Source of the DNA: Corynebacterium aurimucosum
GTDB taxonomy: Bacteria > Actinomycetota > Actinomycetes > Mycobacteriales > Mycobacteriaceae
Length of the DNA: 64,000 nucleotides
Reading direction: 5' to 3'
Assembly: GCF_030408555.1 (NCBI RefSeq)
Contig: NZ_CP047048.1
Span: forward strand, 1,984,001-2,048,000
The notes under the pieces were generated by a model, which had not been told where the DNA came from, did not search any database, and saw only the letters and a program-made list of their open reading frames with translations. Of the stretch, positions 7,522 to 17,200 are shown piece by piece. Every line of letters begins with the position of its first letter. The first letter of the stretch is position 1. A program made the position numbers and the translations under genes.

Positions 7522-8776
7522 GGCACACCACCTGTACGCCAGACCCGTTCGACGCCTGCGGATTCGGGTAGGTCACCACCAGGTCACCAGGCCCGCCCTT
7601 CGCCACCACAACGGTCTGCGGGTTCGCGCCCTGCTCGGTGACGTGGATCTTCTCCCAGCCGGGCGATACGCTAATCTGACCAGCTGTTTCCTGCGCGGTC
7701 GTGCGCTCAAAAGCAAAGCCGAGGATAAGGTCACCGGCCACAGCGGGCGCAGCAGGGGCAGTAATCGTAGTAGGTGGGCCGCCCTGAGTACGGTCCGCCA
7801 CCGCACCAGCAGTCACCGTAGACGCCCCACGCACCGCAATAGCAGCCCAGCCAACATCAGCAGGAAGAGCAGACTTCACAGTCAAATCAGTCGTGTAGTC
7901 ACCCTCAATAATCCAGGATTGCTGTGTACCTATCCAGTAGCCGTTAACGGGCTGTGTAAACCCAGCCGGGGGTGTCATAGACATACCGGACTTACCCTGC
8001 GTGTTAATCGCAATAATGATCTTGTCGCCCGGCTTCGCACCCTGGATGCTCGGCGTGATAGACGTAGAGCCGGACACATTGCCCGAGTCCATGCCCACAA
8101 TCATAATCTCCGACGGGGCAGGGGTATCAGGCTGCGCATCACCACCATCTTCCGGGGTGACCTTCAGCTTGGGCAGCACATACAGCGTACCGATAGGTAG
8201 CTTCTCAATCTCGGCGAGGTCTTCAATAATCACAATCCCTGGCTCGCCCTTCGGTCCTGGCTCTCCCTGAGGGCCAGTAGACCCAACAGGTCCAGCCTCG
8301 CCCGTATCACCCTTGGGACCCCGCTCACCTTTCGGGCCAGGCGGGCCTGCCTCGCCGTCCTCGCCTTTGTCACCCGCATCGCCTTTAGGGCCAGCAGGAC
8401 CCGGCTCACCCTTCGGGCCTGCTGGGCCAACGCCACCCTTCCCCATAAGAGACGCAACCATCTTCTCCAAGCTCGTCTTAGTAAAACCTTCCGCCACCTC
8501 AGCAGCGGCCGCTACCTGCCCCAAAGACTGAGAAGGAGCCTCTCCCACCAAAATAGGGATAGGCTCTAGTCTCCGTCCATCCACAACCAGCGTCATTACA
8601 GCCGGGCCAGGGACCGCGCTAAACTTCACTTCACCATTCGCTACCGAAACTTTATCCGTCTCAGTGGTTACAACCCGGTCCCCCGCTACACGAATGCGCG
8701 GAGACCTAACTAACAGCTCAGTGACCTTTGACGCCTTAGACGACACCAAAGACAAATTACCTTCAATAACTGCCAC
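7514..8776 (-). CDS. Collagen-like tail fibre/receptor-binding protein
   Basis: A 420-aa protein in three parts. The N-terminal ~110 residues are a beta-rich attachment domain. Residues ~114-180 hold about 21 Gly-X-Y triplets (for example [17 protein letters not shown]), which form a collagen-type triple helix in phage fibres. The C-terminal ~210 residues, starting near [15 protein letters not shown], form a probable globular receptor-binding head. Trimeric fibres of this design are common in Gram-positive siphophages. It lies between the carbohydrate-binding-like tail protein and the GDPD gene. Collagen repeats are recombination-prone, so length may differ between relatives. Confidence 0.85.
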   Translation of the reverse strand: MAVIEGNLSLVSSKASKVTELLVRSPRIRVAGDRVVTTETDKVSVANGEVKFSAVPGPAVMTLVVDGRRLEPIPILVGEAPSQSLGQVAAAAEVAEGFTKTSLEKMVASLMGKGGVGPAGPKGEPGPAGPKGDAGDKGEDGEAGPPGPKGERGPKGDTGEAGPVGSTGPQGEPGPKGEPGIVIIEDLAEIEKLPIGTLYVLPKLKVTPEDGGDAQPDTPAPSEIMIVGMDSGNVSGSTSITPSIQGAKPGDKIIIAINTQGKSGMSMTPPAGFTQPVNGYWIGTQQSWIIEGDYTTDLTVKSALPADVGWAAIAVRGASTVTAGAVADRTQGGPPTTITAPAAPAVAGDLILGFAFERTTAQETAGQISVSPGWEKIHVTEQGANPQTVVVAKGGPGDLVVTYPNPQASNGSGVQVVCRA

Positions 8777-8785
8777 CGTGTCCTC

Positions 8786-9388
8786 CTAGGCTTTTTGGAA
8801 GAGGCTGGGTGATGCGTTTGGTGGCCAGTGGTTGGCGAGGATGTGGCCTGAGATGACCTTGTAGACGTCGCCGTTGTAGGTGATGTATTTACCCTTTTCC
8901 ACTTGTATACCGGCGACGAAGGGGATCGGATTGTCGCGCTCGCCCTGCTTAATGACCTTGCCGGATTCATCGACCTTTGGGGCAGGTGGGAGGACTTCGT
9001 GGGTCACATCCCGCCAGGTGGTGGTGTGTACGCCCTCGGCCCCTGGTTCCCAGGTGTTGAGGTTCGCGGTCTCTGACAGCCAGTACTTGTCGCCGTGTTT
9101 CACGACTGCGCCCTGGCGGGAGGCCTTAAGGAAATCCGAGCCGGGGTTGGCCCACGTGGGCACCTTGCCGGGGTCGGCTTTGGCTTCCTCTAGGGTGACG
9201 TGGGCGGAGACGAGTTCCGGGGCGGTTTCGGCAAGCCCCGCGACAATTTCAGCACGCGCCTTTTCTTCGGCAGCGCGGGCGGGGCGTTCACGACGCTCGC
9301 GAGATACCGCGGCAGCAGCGTCCATGAGCCGGTCCTCGGGGATAGCGCGCAAGCCCTCCACCCACGCATCAAAATCAAAATCTTCCAT
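8786..9388 (-). CDS. Tail protein with two CBM5/12-like modules
   Basis: A 200-aa protein with an acidic/Arg-rich helical N-terminus (to ~residue 65), probably the tail-binding part. Two segments follow with the spacing of small carbohydrate-binding (chitin-binding-like) modules: VPTWANPGSDFLKASRQGAV...YWLSETANLNTWEPG, and VEKGKYITYNGDVYKVISGH...NHWPPNASPSLFQ. Such modules occur in actinobacteriophage receptor-binding proteins and would bind surface glycan. ATG at 9388 has AAGGAATG upstream. Assignment of the modules is from motif spacing, not from a search. Confidence 0.65.
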   Translation of the reverse strand: MEDFDFDAWVEGLRAIPEDRLMDAAAAVSRERRERPARAAEEKARAEIVAGLAETAPELVSAHVTLEEAKADPGKVPTWANPGSDFLKASRQGAVVKHGDKYWLSETANLNTWEPGAEGVHTTTWRDVTHEVLPPAPKVDESGKVIKQGERDNPIPFVAGIQVEKGKYITYNGDVYKVISGHILANHWPPNASPSLFQKA

Positions 9389-9431
9389 GATTCATTCCTT
9401 CCAAATAAGTAAAGCCCCCCAGGGAGGGTGG

Positions 9432-9779
9432 CTATTGCATGTCGATTCGCTGCCATGTGATGGTGCAGGGCTTACCCACATCACCGGGCTCGGCAGCGTT
9501 ACCCCAGTGCGGATACACCTTGGTCACACCACCCTTCGCGGCGACACGGTAGGTACAGGTCCACCGTCCCGGGCTACCGCTCATCTCGCCAATAGGGGTA
9601 TATGAGTAGTAGCCGCCATCCGCGTAGTACCAGGGCCGGGCTTGTGTATTGGCTTCCATCGTGACCTGAATAATCCCATTCGGGATAGTAGGACGAGTGG
9701 AAGCAGAACCGTTGCTGTCAACGGTGACGGTGGTGCCCTGCGGTAGGACACCAGCCGGCAAATTCAAAGGGGCAGTCAT
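9432..9779 (-). CDS. Small tail-module protein of unknown function
   Basis: A 115-aa beta-rich protein (LPAGVLPQGTTVTVDSNG..., RPWYYADGGYYSYTPIG). It lies among receptor-binding genes and shows a loose resemblance to the gene upstream: both share an IP-N/R-G-(I/V) turn followed by a strand pair ending in YY, and both end with a strand containing a W. They may be divergent paralogues. I do not recognise a family. Confidence 0.65.
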   Translation of the reverse strand: MTAPLNLPAGVLPQGTTVTVDSNGSASTRPTIPNGIIQVTMEANTQARPWYYADGGYYSYTPIGEMSGSPGRWTCTYRVAAKGGVTKVYPHWGNAAEPGDVGKPCTITWQRIDMQ

Positions 9780-9799
9780 CTAGACCACCGCCCCGGCGG

Positions 9800-10177
9800 T
9801 TAGGGAATGGGCGTCGGGGTGACGATGATTCCCCACCGGTATTTCGAGTCGGAATCGGTGAAAGCGCGATTGGCCTCGATGAAGAGGTCTCCCCCATCGC
9901 TGTCGGCCTGCACCTGGAATACCCCCCCCCCCCCGCTTCTTTCATCCACCTTTACAAGATCACCCGTAGGCGATGAGTAGTACACCCGAAACGATTCAGG
10001 AAATGTAGTCGAAATTTGCACATTGGAGACCCCACGCGGGATAGCAACCCGGCTGTTGTTCTTCCCGACACGTGAGTTCGGAGTCACGACAACAGGATTC
10101 CTAGCGCTTGAAGATTCAGGCCTCATAACCGCCGAATACGGCAGCACACCATCCAAATTAATGTTTGGACTAGTCAT
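9800..10177 (-). CDS. Small tail-module protein carrying a poly-G13 tract
   Basis: A 125-aa beta-rich protein, probably a tail accessory or receptor-binding subunit by position. A run of 13 C's at 9922-9934 (13 G's on the coding strand) encodes the GGGGV segment near residue 80. A change of one base in this run would shift the frame and alter or truncate the last third of the protein, so the gene may exist in on/off or switched forms. No domain is recognised. ATG at 10177 follows GGAGGGAAAA. Confidence 0.65.
   Translation of the reverse strand: MTSPNINLDGVLPYSAVMRPESSSARNPVVVTPNSRVGKNNSRVAIPRGVSNVQISTTFPESFRVYYSSPTGDLVKVDERSGGGGVFQVQADSDGGDLFIEANRAFTDSDSKYRWGIIVTPTPIP
9922..9934. repeat. Homopolymeric C/G tract (13 bp) inside a tail gene
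   Basis: Thirteen consecutive C's on the plus strand, the longest homopolymer I noticed in the window, lie within the coding region of the 125-aa tail protein. Confidence 0.95.
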
Positions 10178-10237
10178 AGAAATTTTCCCTCCTTACAGGG
10201 GTTAAGGCCGTATAGCCATCTCGGCAATCGGCAAAAA

Positions 10238-12577
10238 CTAAATTTGCTCAGTCAGCTTGACAGGACGGGTATCCCCCCGGACAGGCCGAATCCCCGTCAC
10301 TTGATAACCGCCAATGCTCGCTGACGCGGGCAGCAATGCACCCGCCGAATATGTTTTCCACGTCTTTCCATCATCAGGGGTTACCTGCACCGCACGGCTG
10401 GTGCGATACCCCTTCCCCCGAGGCCAGTACACAATCATCGTGCCCTCATGCATGAGACCGAGGTTTACGCCGCCTTGAATTGAATCCTCATACGGTGGTA
10501 TCTCCCATCCACCGCCGGCTTTCGGGATGAGCACAAACTCCAAAGCCCGATTTGGCCACCACATATCCACGACGATGTGCACTTTATCAACGCCGTAATT
10601 CGCCACCTCGGGCTCCACAGTCAGCCGTCGGTGCCCAGGACCGGCACCGTACGCGAAGAAATCTACACGCGAATTATTTCCCCACGCGTCTACCATGCGC
10701 CCAATAACCTGCACGCGGCCAGCCCAAATGCCCTTGAAATCTAATCGGAGTTTCCGCTGCGATTCAATCGGAGTCATCGTCATCAGCTCGTTATCAGTGA
10801 CGGTGGTCATGCTGGATTTGTCAAAAAGTCGGGTGCGGTGCACCTCTCCCCAAAAAATCGCATTCTGCTGAATGAGCAGCGTATCCTCAAAAGCAGCCTG
10901 AGCTTTTTCCAGGCTAGACGCCGCCGCCACCGCTGAATCCACGGACTTCTGAATATTGCCCATGACCTCATCACGGGCAGCGCTCGTCTTTTTCAGAGCC
11001 TCCACGGAATCAGTGGCGGCGTCGACCGCGATATTCGTCTGCGCGATAGCGTTGGAGTTTTCTTCCGAGGCTTGCGCGGCGGACATAGCCGCCTGCGCGG
11101 CCTGCGCGGCAGCCGCCGCCACATAGCGAAGCGCTTGGGCTAGGAGGCGTTGGGATTCTTCGAGGACATCAATCTGTTCTTGTAGCTTCTTATCGGCCTC
11201 AATCAGCTTCTTGTCCGCTTCCGCGAGCGCGGCGATAGCCTGAGCATTCAAGTCAGCGGCGCGTAAAGCTTCCGCTGCCGCCTGGGATGCTTGCATCGCC
11301 GCCGCACCCGCCTGGGCAGCCGCCATAGCCGCATACCGGATAGCTTCGCCATGGATTTCTAGTACTTCGCTATGCGTAGCCAGAATGTCATCATGCGCGG
11401 ACAGCACAGCCTGGTGTTTCGAGGCGACTTCCTTCAGCACATCCGCCAGGGAGCGGCCCGTACCACCCGCGTTATCCAGAAGGGATTGCGCGTCCTTGAG
11501 GGACTTTCGCGCCTTGTCCTGAAGCGGAGCAAGCTCGGCAAGCAGCGCCTGCGCCTCATCCACAAGCCCCTGAGACGTGGCCGCATCCTGAGCCGCCGCA
11601 TTAGCAGCCCGCTGCGCCGCCACAACCTGCTTCTCACCCTGGGCCACCGCCGCCGCAGCCTCCTGAGCAGCCTTAGCCGCCTCACCAGACAGGCGAGCCA
11701 CCTCAGCGTGCGCGGCCACTACATCATCCCGAAGCGGATCAAGCTTATCGAGCACCTCCTCCGCCTGGCGGGCGTACTCGATAGCGAGAGAAGCTGAGGC
11801 CTGAGCTTGTGCGCCCTGCGCCGCCGCCGCACCCGTCAACTGCCGCACTAATTGAAGGATGGCATTAGACGAATCCACCGCCTCCCGGGCCTTCTGAATA
11901 CTGCCCTCAATATCCAGGCCGTCGACCAGCGCGGCAGTATCATCAGCCGTCTTCTTAGCCTCATCCGCCGTAGACTGAGCAGCAGAAGCCACAGAACGCG
12001 TCTTCGACGCCTCACGCGTACGCTGCCGCTTCTCATTCTCAATCTGCCCCAAAATCTCATTATTCCGACGCAGACGAGCCTCACTATCAGAAGCCACCTG
12101 GCCACCAACGTGCACCCGAACACCACGCAGCCCACCATCCACCGACGACTCCAAATCGCCAGCCGTAACAGGCAAGCGCAGATAATTACCCCACACGCGG
12201 TAACGCACAATATCGTCCAAGCCGAAATCCCGGCCCAGCTCGAAACCATTCATCCCGGCGCGGGAAATATCTCGCTCCACATACACATCCCCCTCGGAAC
12301 GTTTCTCAGTGGAATCAATCGCGAGCTCCAAGTCCGATGTTTGAGCCTCAAGGTTGATAGTGGCGTCCTGGCGGATAAAGCCGAAATCAAACCGGCCCAT
12401 GTGTTGCCCAGGGTTGCGGGCAATGTAGCCGTTCTGAATCCGGTCATCCTCCACCTGCTGCTCGCGGCCTTCTGGGATGACAACATCGAACCGGCCATAT
12501 GAGTAGAACGCCAATCGGCGTCCCATGGTCACGCTGCCACCATCCGAGGACAGCACCACATGGTCTTTCACCGCCAC
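10238..12577 (-). CDS. Large Ala-rich coiled-coil minor tail protein
   Basis: A 779-aa structural protein. Residues 1-170 are a globular domain (AFYSYGRFDVVIPEGREQQV and FELGRDFGLDDIVRYRVWG), likely the baseplate attachment part. Residues ~185-540 are long Ala/Glu/Lys/Gln-rich heptads, with repeated variants of AAAAAQAAQAAM-type helices. The last ~240 residues are a beta-rich tip (MDAWGNN..., VDMWWPNRALEFVLIP). This architecture fits a fibre or tail-tip protein of actinobacterial siphophages. The GTG start at 12577 abuts the TAG of the previous gene, with GGTGGAG just upstream. Confidence 0.75.
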   Translation of the reverse strand: MAVKDHVVLSSDGGSVTMGRRLAFYSYGRFDVVIPEGREQQVEDDRIQNGYIARNPGQHMGRFDFGFIRQDATINLEAQTSDLELAIDSTEKRSEGDVYVERDISRAGMNGFELGRDFGLDDIVRYRVWGNYLRLPVTAGDLESSVDGGLRGVRVHVGGQVASDSEARLRRNNEILGQIENEKRQRTREASKTRSVASAAQSTADEAKKTADDTAALVDGLDIEGSIQKAREAVDSSNAILQLVRQLTGAAAAQGAQAQASASLAIEYARQAEEVLDKLDPLRDDVVAAHAEVARLSGEAAKAAQEAAAAVAQGEKQVVAAQRAANAAAQDAATSQGLVDEAQALLAELAPLQDKARKSLKDAQSLLDNAGGTGRSLADVLKEVASKHQAVLSAHDDILATHSEVLEIHGEAIRYAAMAAAQAGAAAMQASQAAAEALRAADLNAQAIAALAEADKKLIEADKKLQEQIDVLEESQRLLAQALRYVAAAAAQAAQAAMSAAQASEENSNAIAQTNIAVDAATDSVEALKKTSAARDEVMGNIQKSVDSAVAAASSLEKAQAAFEDTLLIQQNAIFWGEVHRTRLFDKSSMTTVTDNELMTMTPIESQRKLRLDFKGIWAGRVQVIGRMVDAWGNNSRVDFFAYGAGPGHRRLTVEPEVANYGVDKVHIVVDMWWPNRALEFVLIPKAGGGWEIPPYEDSIQGGVNLGLMHEGTMIVYWPRGKGYRTSRAVQVTPDDGKTWKTYSAGALLPASASIGGYQVTGIRPVRGDTRPVKLTEQI

Positions 12578-13486
12578 CTACTCCACCTCCAAAGTTTGCT
12601 GAATCCGTACCACCATCGTCGGGGTGTCCAGCGTCAACCCCTCCACGGCATTGTCCCCCGGTAGCCACAGGCCAACGTCGAGAACAACGCCCGCCGCCAT
12701 GGCCTGAGCCGATACCTCATCAAGCACGGACTGGTCCGTGGGGCGAATCAAAATGTAGGGGGATTCCAGCCCGGTCGGGGTGGGGTCAACCACCATCGGC
12801 GGGGCTTTCACAACCTCCGGGCCCATCGCCTTCCACGTGGCCTGTAGAGACTCCGACACCAGCCGGCGAATCACCGCCTCCGCGTCACCATCGACAGTGA
12901 CACCATCGGCCACCGTGACCAGCTTGAAATCTTGCAGGTCACGCGGCTTCGAGAACCGCACACCCACATTCTCCGGCCCAGCCCAGTCACGCGTGAAAGT
13001 CGTCCACTTGCCCGACACGGTTGTGGGGGCGGAGAAACACGGCACAAGGGCCAGTTTTTTCAGCAGGTCAACACCATTAATCTCAATCAATGAGGGGAGT
13101 TCACGCCCTGCCTCCGCCGCGACGTGCGTGACCTGGTAGACGCGGCGCATTCCCTCACGCTCCACAAGCACGTATCGGCTAGCGTCCAACGACGTTGAGA
13201 GTTCTTTGCCTTCCGCGTCGAGCTCTAGCCACTGGCCCCGCGCCGTGGACAGTCCCTGTGCCACCAATTCATCACAGATTGGGTGCACACTTCCGTCCAA
13301 AGCGCGGACAGCTAGCTGCATCCGCAATGATGTTGGGGCGTTCTTGGTTTGCGGCGCAATCATGGACACCACAGGTGGGCAATCCATCAACGGCTCGCAA
13401 TTCTCGTCCAGCAGGCCAACGTACTGCCCTTGGTCGGCTACCACTTGGGCGCGGTGCAGTCGGTAAGAATCCCAATCTACCGCCAT
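12578..13486 (-). CDS. Minor tail protein
   Basis: A 302-aa protein between the distal tail protein and the coiled-coil fibre. Its sequence resembles baseplate-type minor tail proteins of actinobacteriophages, with SLIEINGVDLLKKLALVPC and a beta-rich remainder (Gp37-like in the general sense). It overlaps the upstream gene by 10 nt. The assignment depends strongly on gene order. No catalytic motif is seen. Confidence 0.7.
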   Translation of the reverse strand: MAVDWDSYRLHRAQVVADQGQYVGLLDENCEPLMDCPPVVSMIAPQTKNAPTSLRMQLAVRALDGSVHPICDELVAQGLSTARGQWLELDAEGKELSTSLDASRYVLVEREGMRRVYQVTHVAAEAGRELPSLIEINGVDLLKKLALVPCFSAPTTVSGKWTTFTRDWAGPENVGVRFSKPRDLQDFKLVTVADGVTVDGDAEAVIRRLVSESLQATWKAMGPEVVKAPPMVVDPTPTGLESPYILIRPTDQSVLDEVSAQAMAAGVVLDVGLWLPGDNAVEGLTLDTPTMVVRIQQTLEVE

Positions 13487-14247
13487 GGGTCAAGTACTCC
13501 TATCTGCCACTCAAGCGCGGCCCCGGTGGGGAGTCGGTAAGTGCGTGTCTGTCCGGCGGGCACGCCCTCCGGGTAGGCACCGCTCATTTTCTTGCGCAGC
13601 TCAAAATCTGGCGCGCCGTCCTTAAAAGTGACGAAACCGGCCTGCGCCATGGATAAGGACACCACGCGCTCCCCGCTTGCCTTCGGCAGGGGGAAACGTG
13701 CCCCGGAGGGGAGGTAAACAGTGCCAGCAGCCCCTCCCCACCTGATTTGTGGCCATACTGTAAGGTCACCCCAATTAGTCACAGTGACGGTACCCGTGGC
13801 GGACTGCCAATCCGTCCACCACCCACACCGGTCAGCCACCAGCGGAACCTGTACATCACGCACAAACCCAGCAGACGTCGGATCTTCCTCCGGAGGCGAA
13901 ATCGGCCCAGACAAACGCACCTGAGCCGACAACGCCTGAGAAGGCGACTCCACCACCAGCGTGCCCGGCTGCGTGCGCGAAAACCCAGAACGGAACTCCG
14001 CCCACACAGCATCCACATCATCCGCATCATCGCCACGCACCAGCACTGTCAGCGTGCCAGTCATCGGCTGCGGCTGGAAAGAATCAAGCGACTGGCCAAC
14101 ATCACCCACGCGGGCAACAGTAACGTCATCACCATCACCCACCAGGCCATCAATGCCACCGGACTTAATGCCAGCCAGCCACTCGTCCCCCATGAGCACC
14201 CACTCGTGCCCATCCGGGGCGTAGTACCGAATCTTGTACCGATTCAC
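13477..14247 (-). CDS. Distal tail protein (Dit-like)
   Basis: A 256-aa protein immediately downstream of the tape measure gene, the fixed position of the distal tail/baseplate hub protein in siphophages. The beta-rich sequence has the N-terminal GDVGQSLDSFQPQPMTGTL and WAEFRSGFSRTQPGTLVV patterns common in Dit-like proteins. The C-terminal part (YLPSGARFPLP, GVPAGQTRTYRLPTG) resembles the galectin-like half. It should form the ring connecting tube and tip. The starting ATG at 14247 lies 14 nt after the tape-measure stop. Confidence 0.7.
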   Translation of the reverse strand: MNRYKIRYYAPDGHEWVLMGDEWLAGIKSGGIDGLVGDGDDVTVARVGDVGQSLDSFQPQPMTGTLTVLVRGDDADDVDAVWAEFRSGFSRTQPGTLVVESPSQALSAQVRLSGPISPPEEDPTSAGFVRDVQVPLVADRCGWWTDWQSATGTVTVTNWGDLTVWPQIRWGGAAGTVYLPSGARFPLPKASGERVVSLSMAQAGFVTFKDGAPDFELRKKMSGAYPEGVPAGQTRTYRLPTGAALEWQIGVLDPWR

Positions 14248-14261
14248 CTACAACTCCTTCC

Positions 14262-17200
14262 CTAAATCCTGGCTTCCGCAAAGCGGTTACCATCAGCCGT
14301 CGACAAAGGGCGCGTCGACAAAGACAACAGCAACTTGTTAATCCCGCCAACAGCGGCGGCAAGCTGCTTACCGGTCTCCGAGTTCGCTCCCTTGTCGTTA
14401 CGCGTCAACGTCACCAACTCCTGCAGGTGCTTGTTGGTGTCGCTGATAATGCCCATCTGCTCCACATGCGCCTTATTGGCCCGGTCCTGCTCCACCTTCG
14501 ACGCCTGCTCCAGTGCCTTAATCACACCTTCGCTCTGCGCCGTCGCCAGCTGCTGCTGCAGCTTTGCATACTCAAGGTTCGATTCGAGAACATCCTTTTT
14601 GGTGATGTAGCCAACCTCGTTCTGGGCCTTGAGCATGTCCAGGGCCAACTGGTCACGGTCCGTCTTGCGCTGCAACGCGGCAGTCTGGTCCTCCGAGTCA
14701 CGCTTGAGCTTGTCAATACGGCCAGCAATGCCGTACTGCAAAGACCCAATCGTGGCCTCAGTGAACTGTGCGCCGAGCTCAGCGCCAGCCGTCGCCATCT
14801 CCGTGCCGTACTGGCCAGACAAAGCGCCACCGGCAATACCCAAGGCAGCGCCACCGGCGGAACCAAGAACAATGCCGGCCTTCGAACCGGCGTCAAGGTT
14901 CTTCCAGGCCTCACCCATCTCCTTCTTATTCTGATGGATGTCGATACTGCCCTGAACCGTGTCCTTCAAACCGCCAAGAGCCAAACCAGCACCGGCCAAA
15001 GCGCCCAGCGGGCCACCAGCCGCAAATCCGGCAATACCAGCAAGAACGCCACCAATAATCTTTCCGATACCACCAGTGACCTTGCCGACACCACCAAAGC
15101 CGCGTGCCGCACCGCTAGCCTGATTAGCAGTCATGCCATAAAGGTTCGCGGCCTGCTGCTGCAACTGCTGAGTCTGCAGCGTCAACAGCTCCGCCGCCGC
15201 CGTCTGCGTCAAAGTCGCCTGAGCAACCTTCAACTGGGCAATAGCCTGCTGGCGTGTCGCCTCAAACTCATCCAACGCGGCCTGGGCGCGAGCAACCTTC
15301 ACACCCCACTCAGCTGCCTTAACCTCCGCCGTGTTCTCCACAACGGACTCGGCAACCTCCTCAACCGCGAAAATGCCGGTCGTACGGAAACGATCCATCG
15401 CGCCAGACATTGCCTCAATCGAGGTGGAGCCCATGCGGGCAGCAGCGTTCCGGGCTTCCTCCAGGTCTGCCTCAGCCTCAGCAACCGACAAAGCACCGCG
15501 GGCACGAGCACGGGCCACATCCTGCTCACGCAACTGCAGCTCCGCCAAAGAACGCAACCGCTCAATCGCGTTAGTCTGCTGCTGCATCTCCAGCTTCGAG
15601 ACTTCCTGACGCGTGCGCTCAACAATCTCAGCCAAGCGCTCCATCTCATCAAAGAAACCAGAGATAGACATAAAGCCCTTAGAGACGGACTCAAAAATGG
15701 ACTCAGCCATATCCCCGGCTGCCTTGTAGCGTGCAGCAGCCACAGCACGCTCCGCCGCAATCAACCGGTCAGACTGGTCAGCGGTCTGCTCCCTAGCGTC
15801 AGCCAGAGCATCCTCCGCCTTATTGACCTTCTTCTGAGCCGCCGCAACAGCCTTAGCGTTCTTGTCCTGCGACTTCTGCAAAGCTTCGTCCACGTCCTCA
15901 CGGGCGCGGGCCAGCTTCTTCTCCGCATCAGCAATCTTGTCAGGCTTGCCATCCTTGCGAGCCTTCGCCAGGTTTTCCTCAGCGTCAGCAAGCTTGCGCT
16001 TCTGAGCCGTAGTCAGGCCGCCGCCTTCCTTCTCAACCTTGGCGAGTTCCTTCTTCGCCTCAGCCAGGGCCTCCTCGCGCTCCACTACCTCGTCGTTCTC
16101 GTCAGCAATGGCACGGCGCGTATCCAACAGGCCCTGCTCAGCATCACGCACAATCTCAGCACTAGCCAAATAGTCGCCACCGAAATGGCGACCGTACGAA
16201 GCGGCTTGTAGCTGTGCAGCATCCGCCTGTACCACGAACTTGTCTACCGCCGAGTTGAACTGTGCCGCGAACCTAGGCAGCACATCCAGGGAACGCTCAT
16301 AGGCGACCGTTTCCATCGGGCTAAGAATGCGCTCATCCCTGCCGGACATGTTGATGGCGATTCGGCCATCCTTCATGATTCCGCCGCGGTCGTGAACGCG
16401 TGTGCGCTTCTGGAACTCCAGCGCCATGTCATAGTATTCCTGGGCCTTACCCCAAGAAACTGTCTTACCCGACTTAGTGGTGTAGCCGTCTACTGACGTG
16501 GACTCAATGTCACCGGACTCAAGGTCCTGAATATCCGCACTGAGCTCCACACCCAAAGGAAGGTGAGCGTGCTCCGCGTACTGCGGGTGTGCAGCACCAG
16601 CAGCAGCGCCACCAATCTTGCCCTGGCCACCAGCGCCGCCACCCATCTCAACGTTGACGGAATGACCGTCCCCAAAGTGGATGGTGCCCGAGGTGTGGCC
16701 ACCACCAACGCCGCCGTTGTACCAGCCGATAGCGTAGCGAGGGCCGCTACCAAGACCGGGGCTAAACCCGATGGATGCAAGGCGTACCTTCTCGTCCGCT
16801 GTGGACATGAACCGGCCACGGTCAGCCTGCTCACCCACCGCGAACAGCGCGCCCTGCCCCTGCGTCGAAGAGCAGTCACCCCAGTTGGAGCCGCCGAAGA
16901 CGTAAGGCGCTCCCTGCAGTGAACGGCTTGCCTGTTGCCCATTAACCCGCTCGCCCTTGAAATAGCGCAAAAGCTGGTCAGGGGACACACCACCATCAGC
17001 CATGTAGGACCTGGACGTGGGTGCCACCGACGTCCCATCGCGGCGAATCTGATTACCACCAGAATCCACCAATCCAAGGCCGAAGATGTTGGCGGTCTCC
17101 GCCAGAATCTGTGTAGAGCGCTTACGCTTCGACGGGGCGTGAGGAATAAAGCTTTCGCCTTGTGTCTCATCCTCAGCCCAAGTAATCCACCTACCACCAG

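Noticed and set aside
8236..8435. DNA repeat array in the collagen-like gene
   Set aside because: The periodicity is explained by Gly-X-Y codons of the fibre protein.
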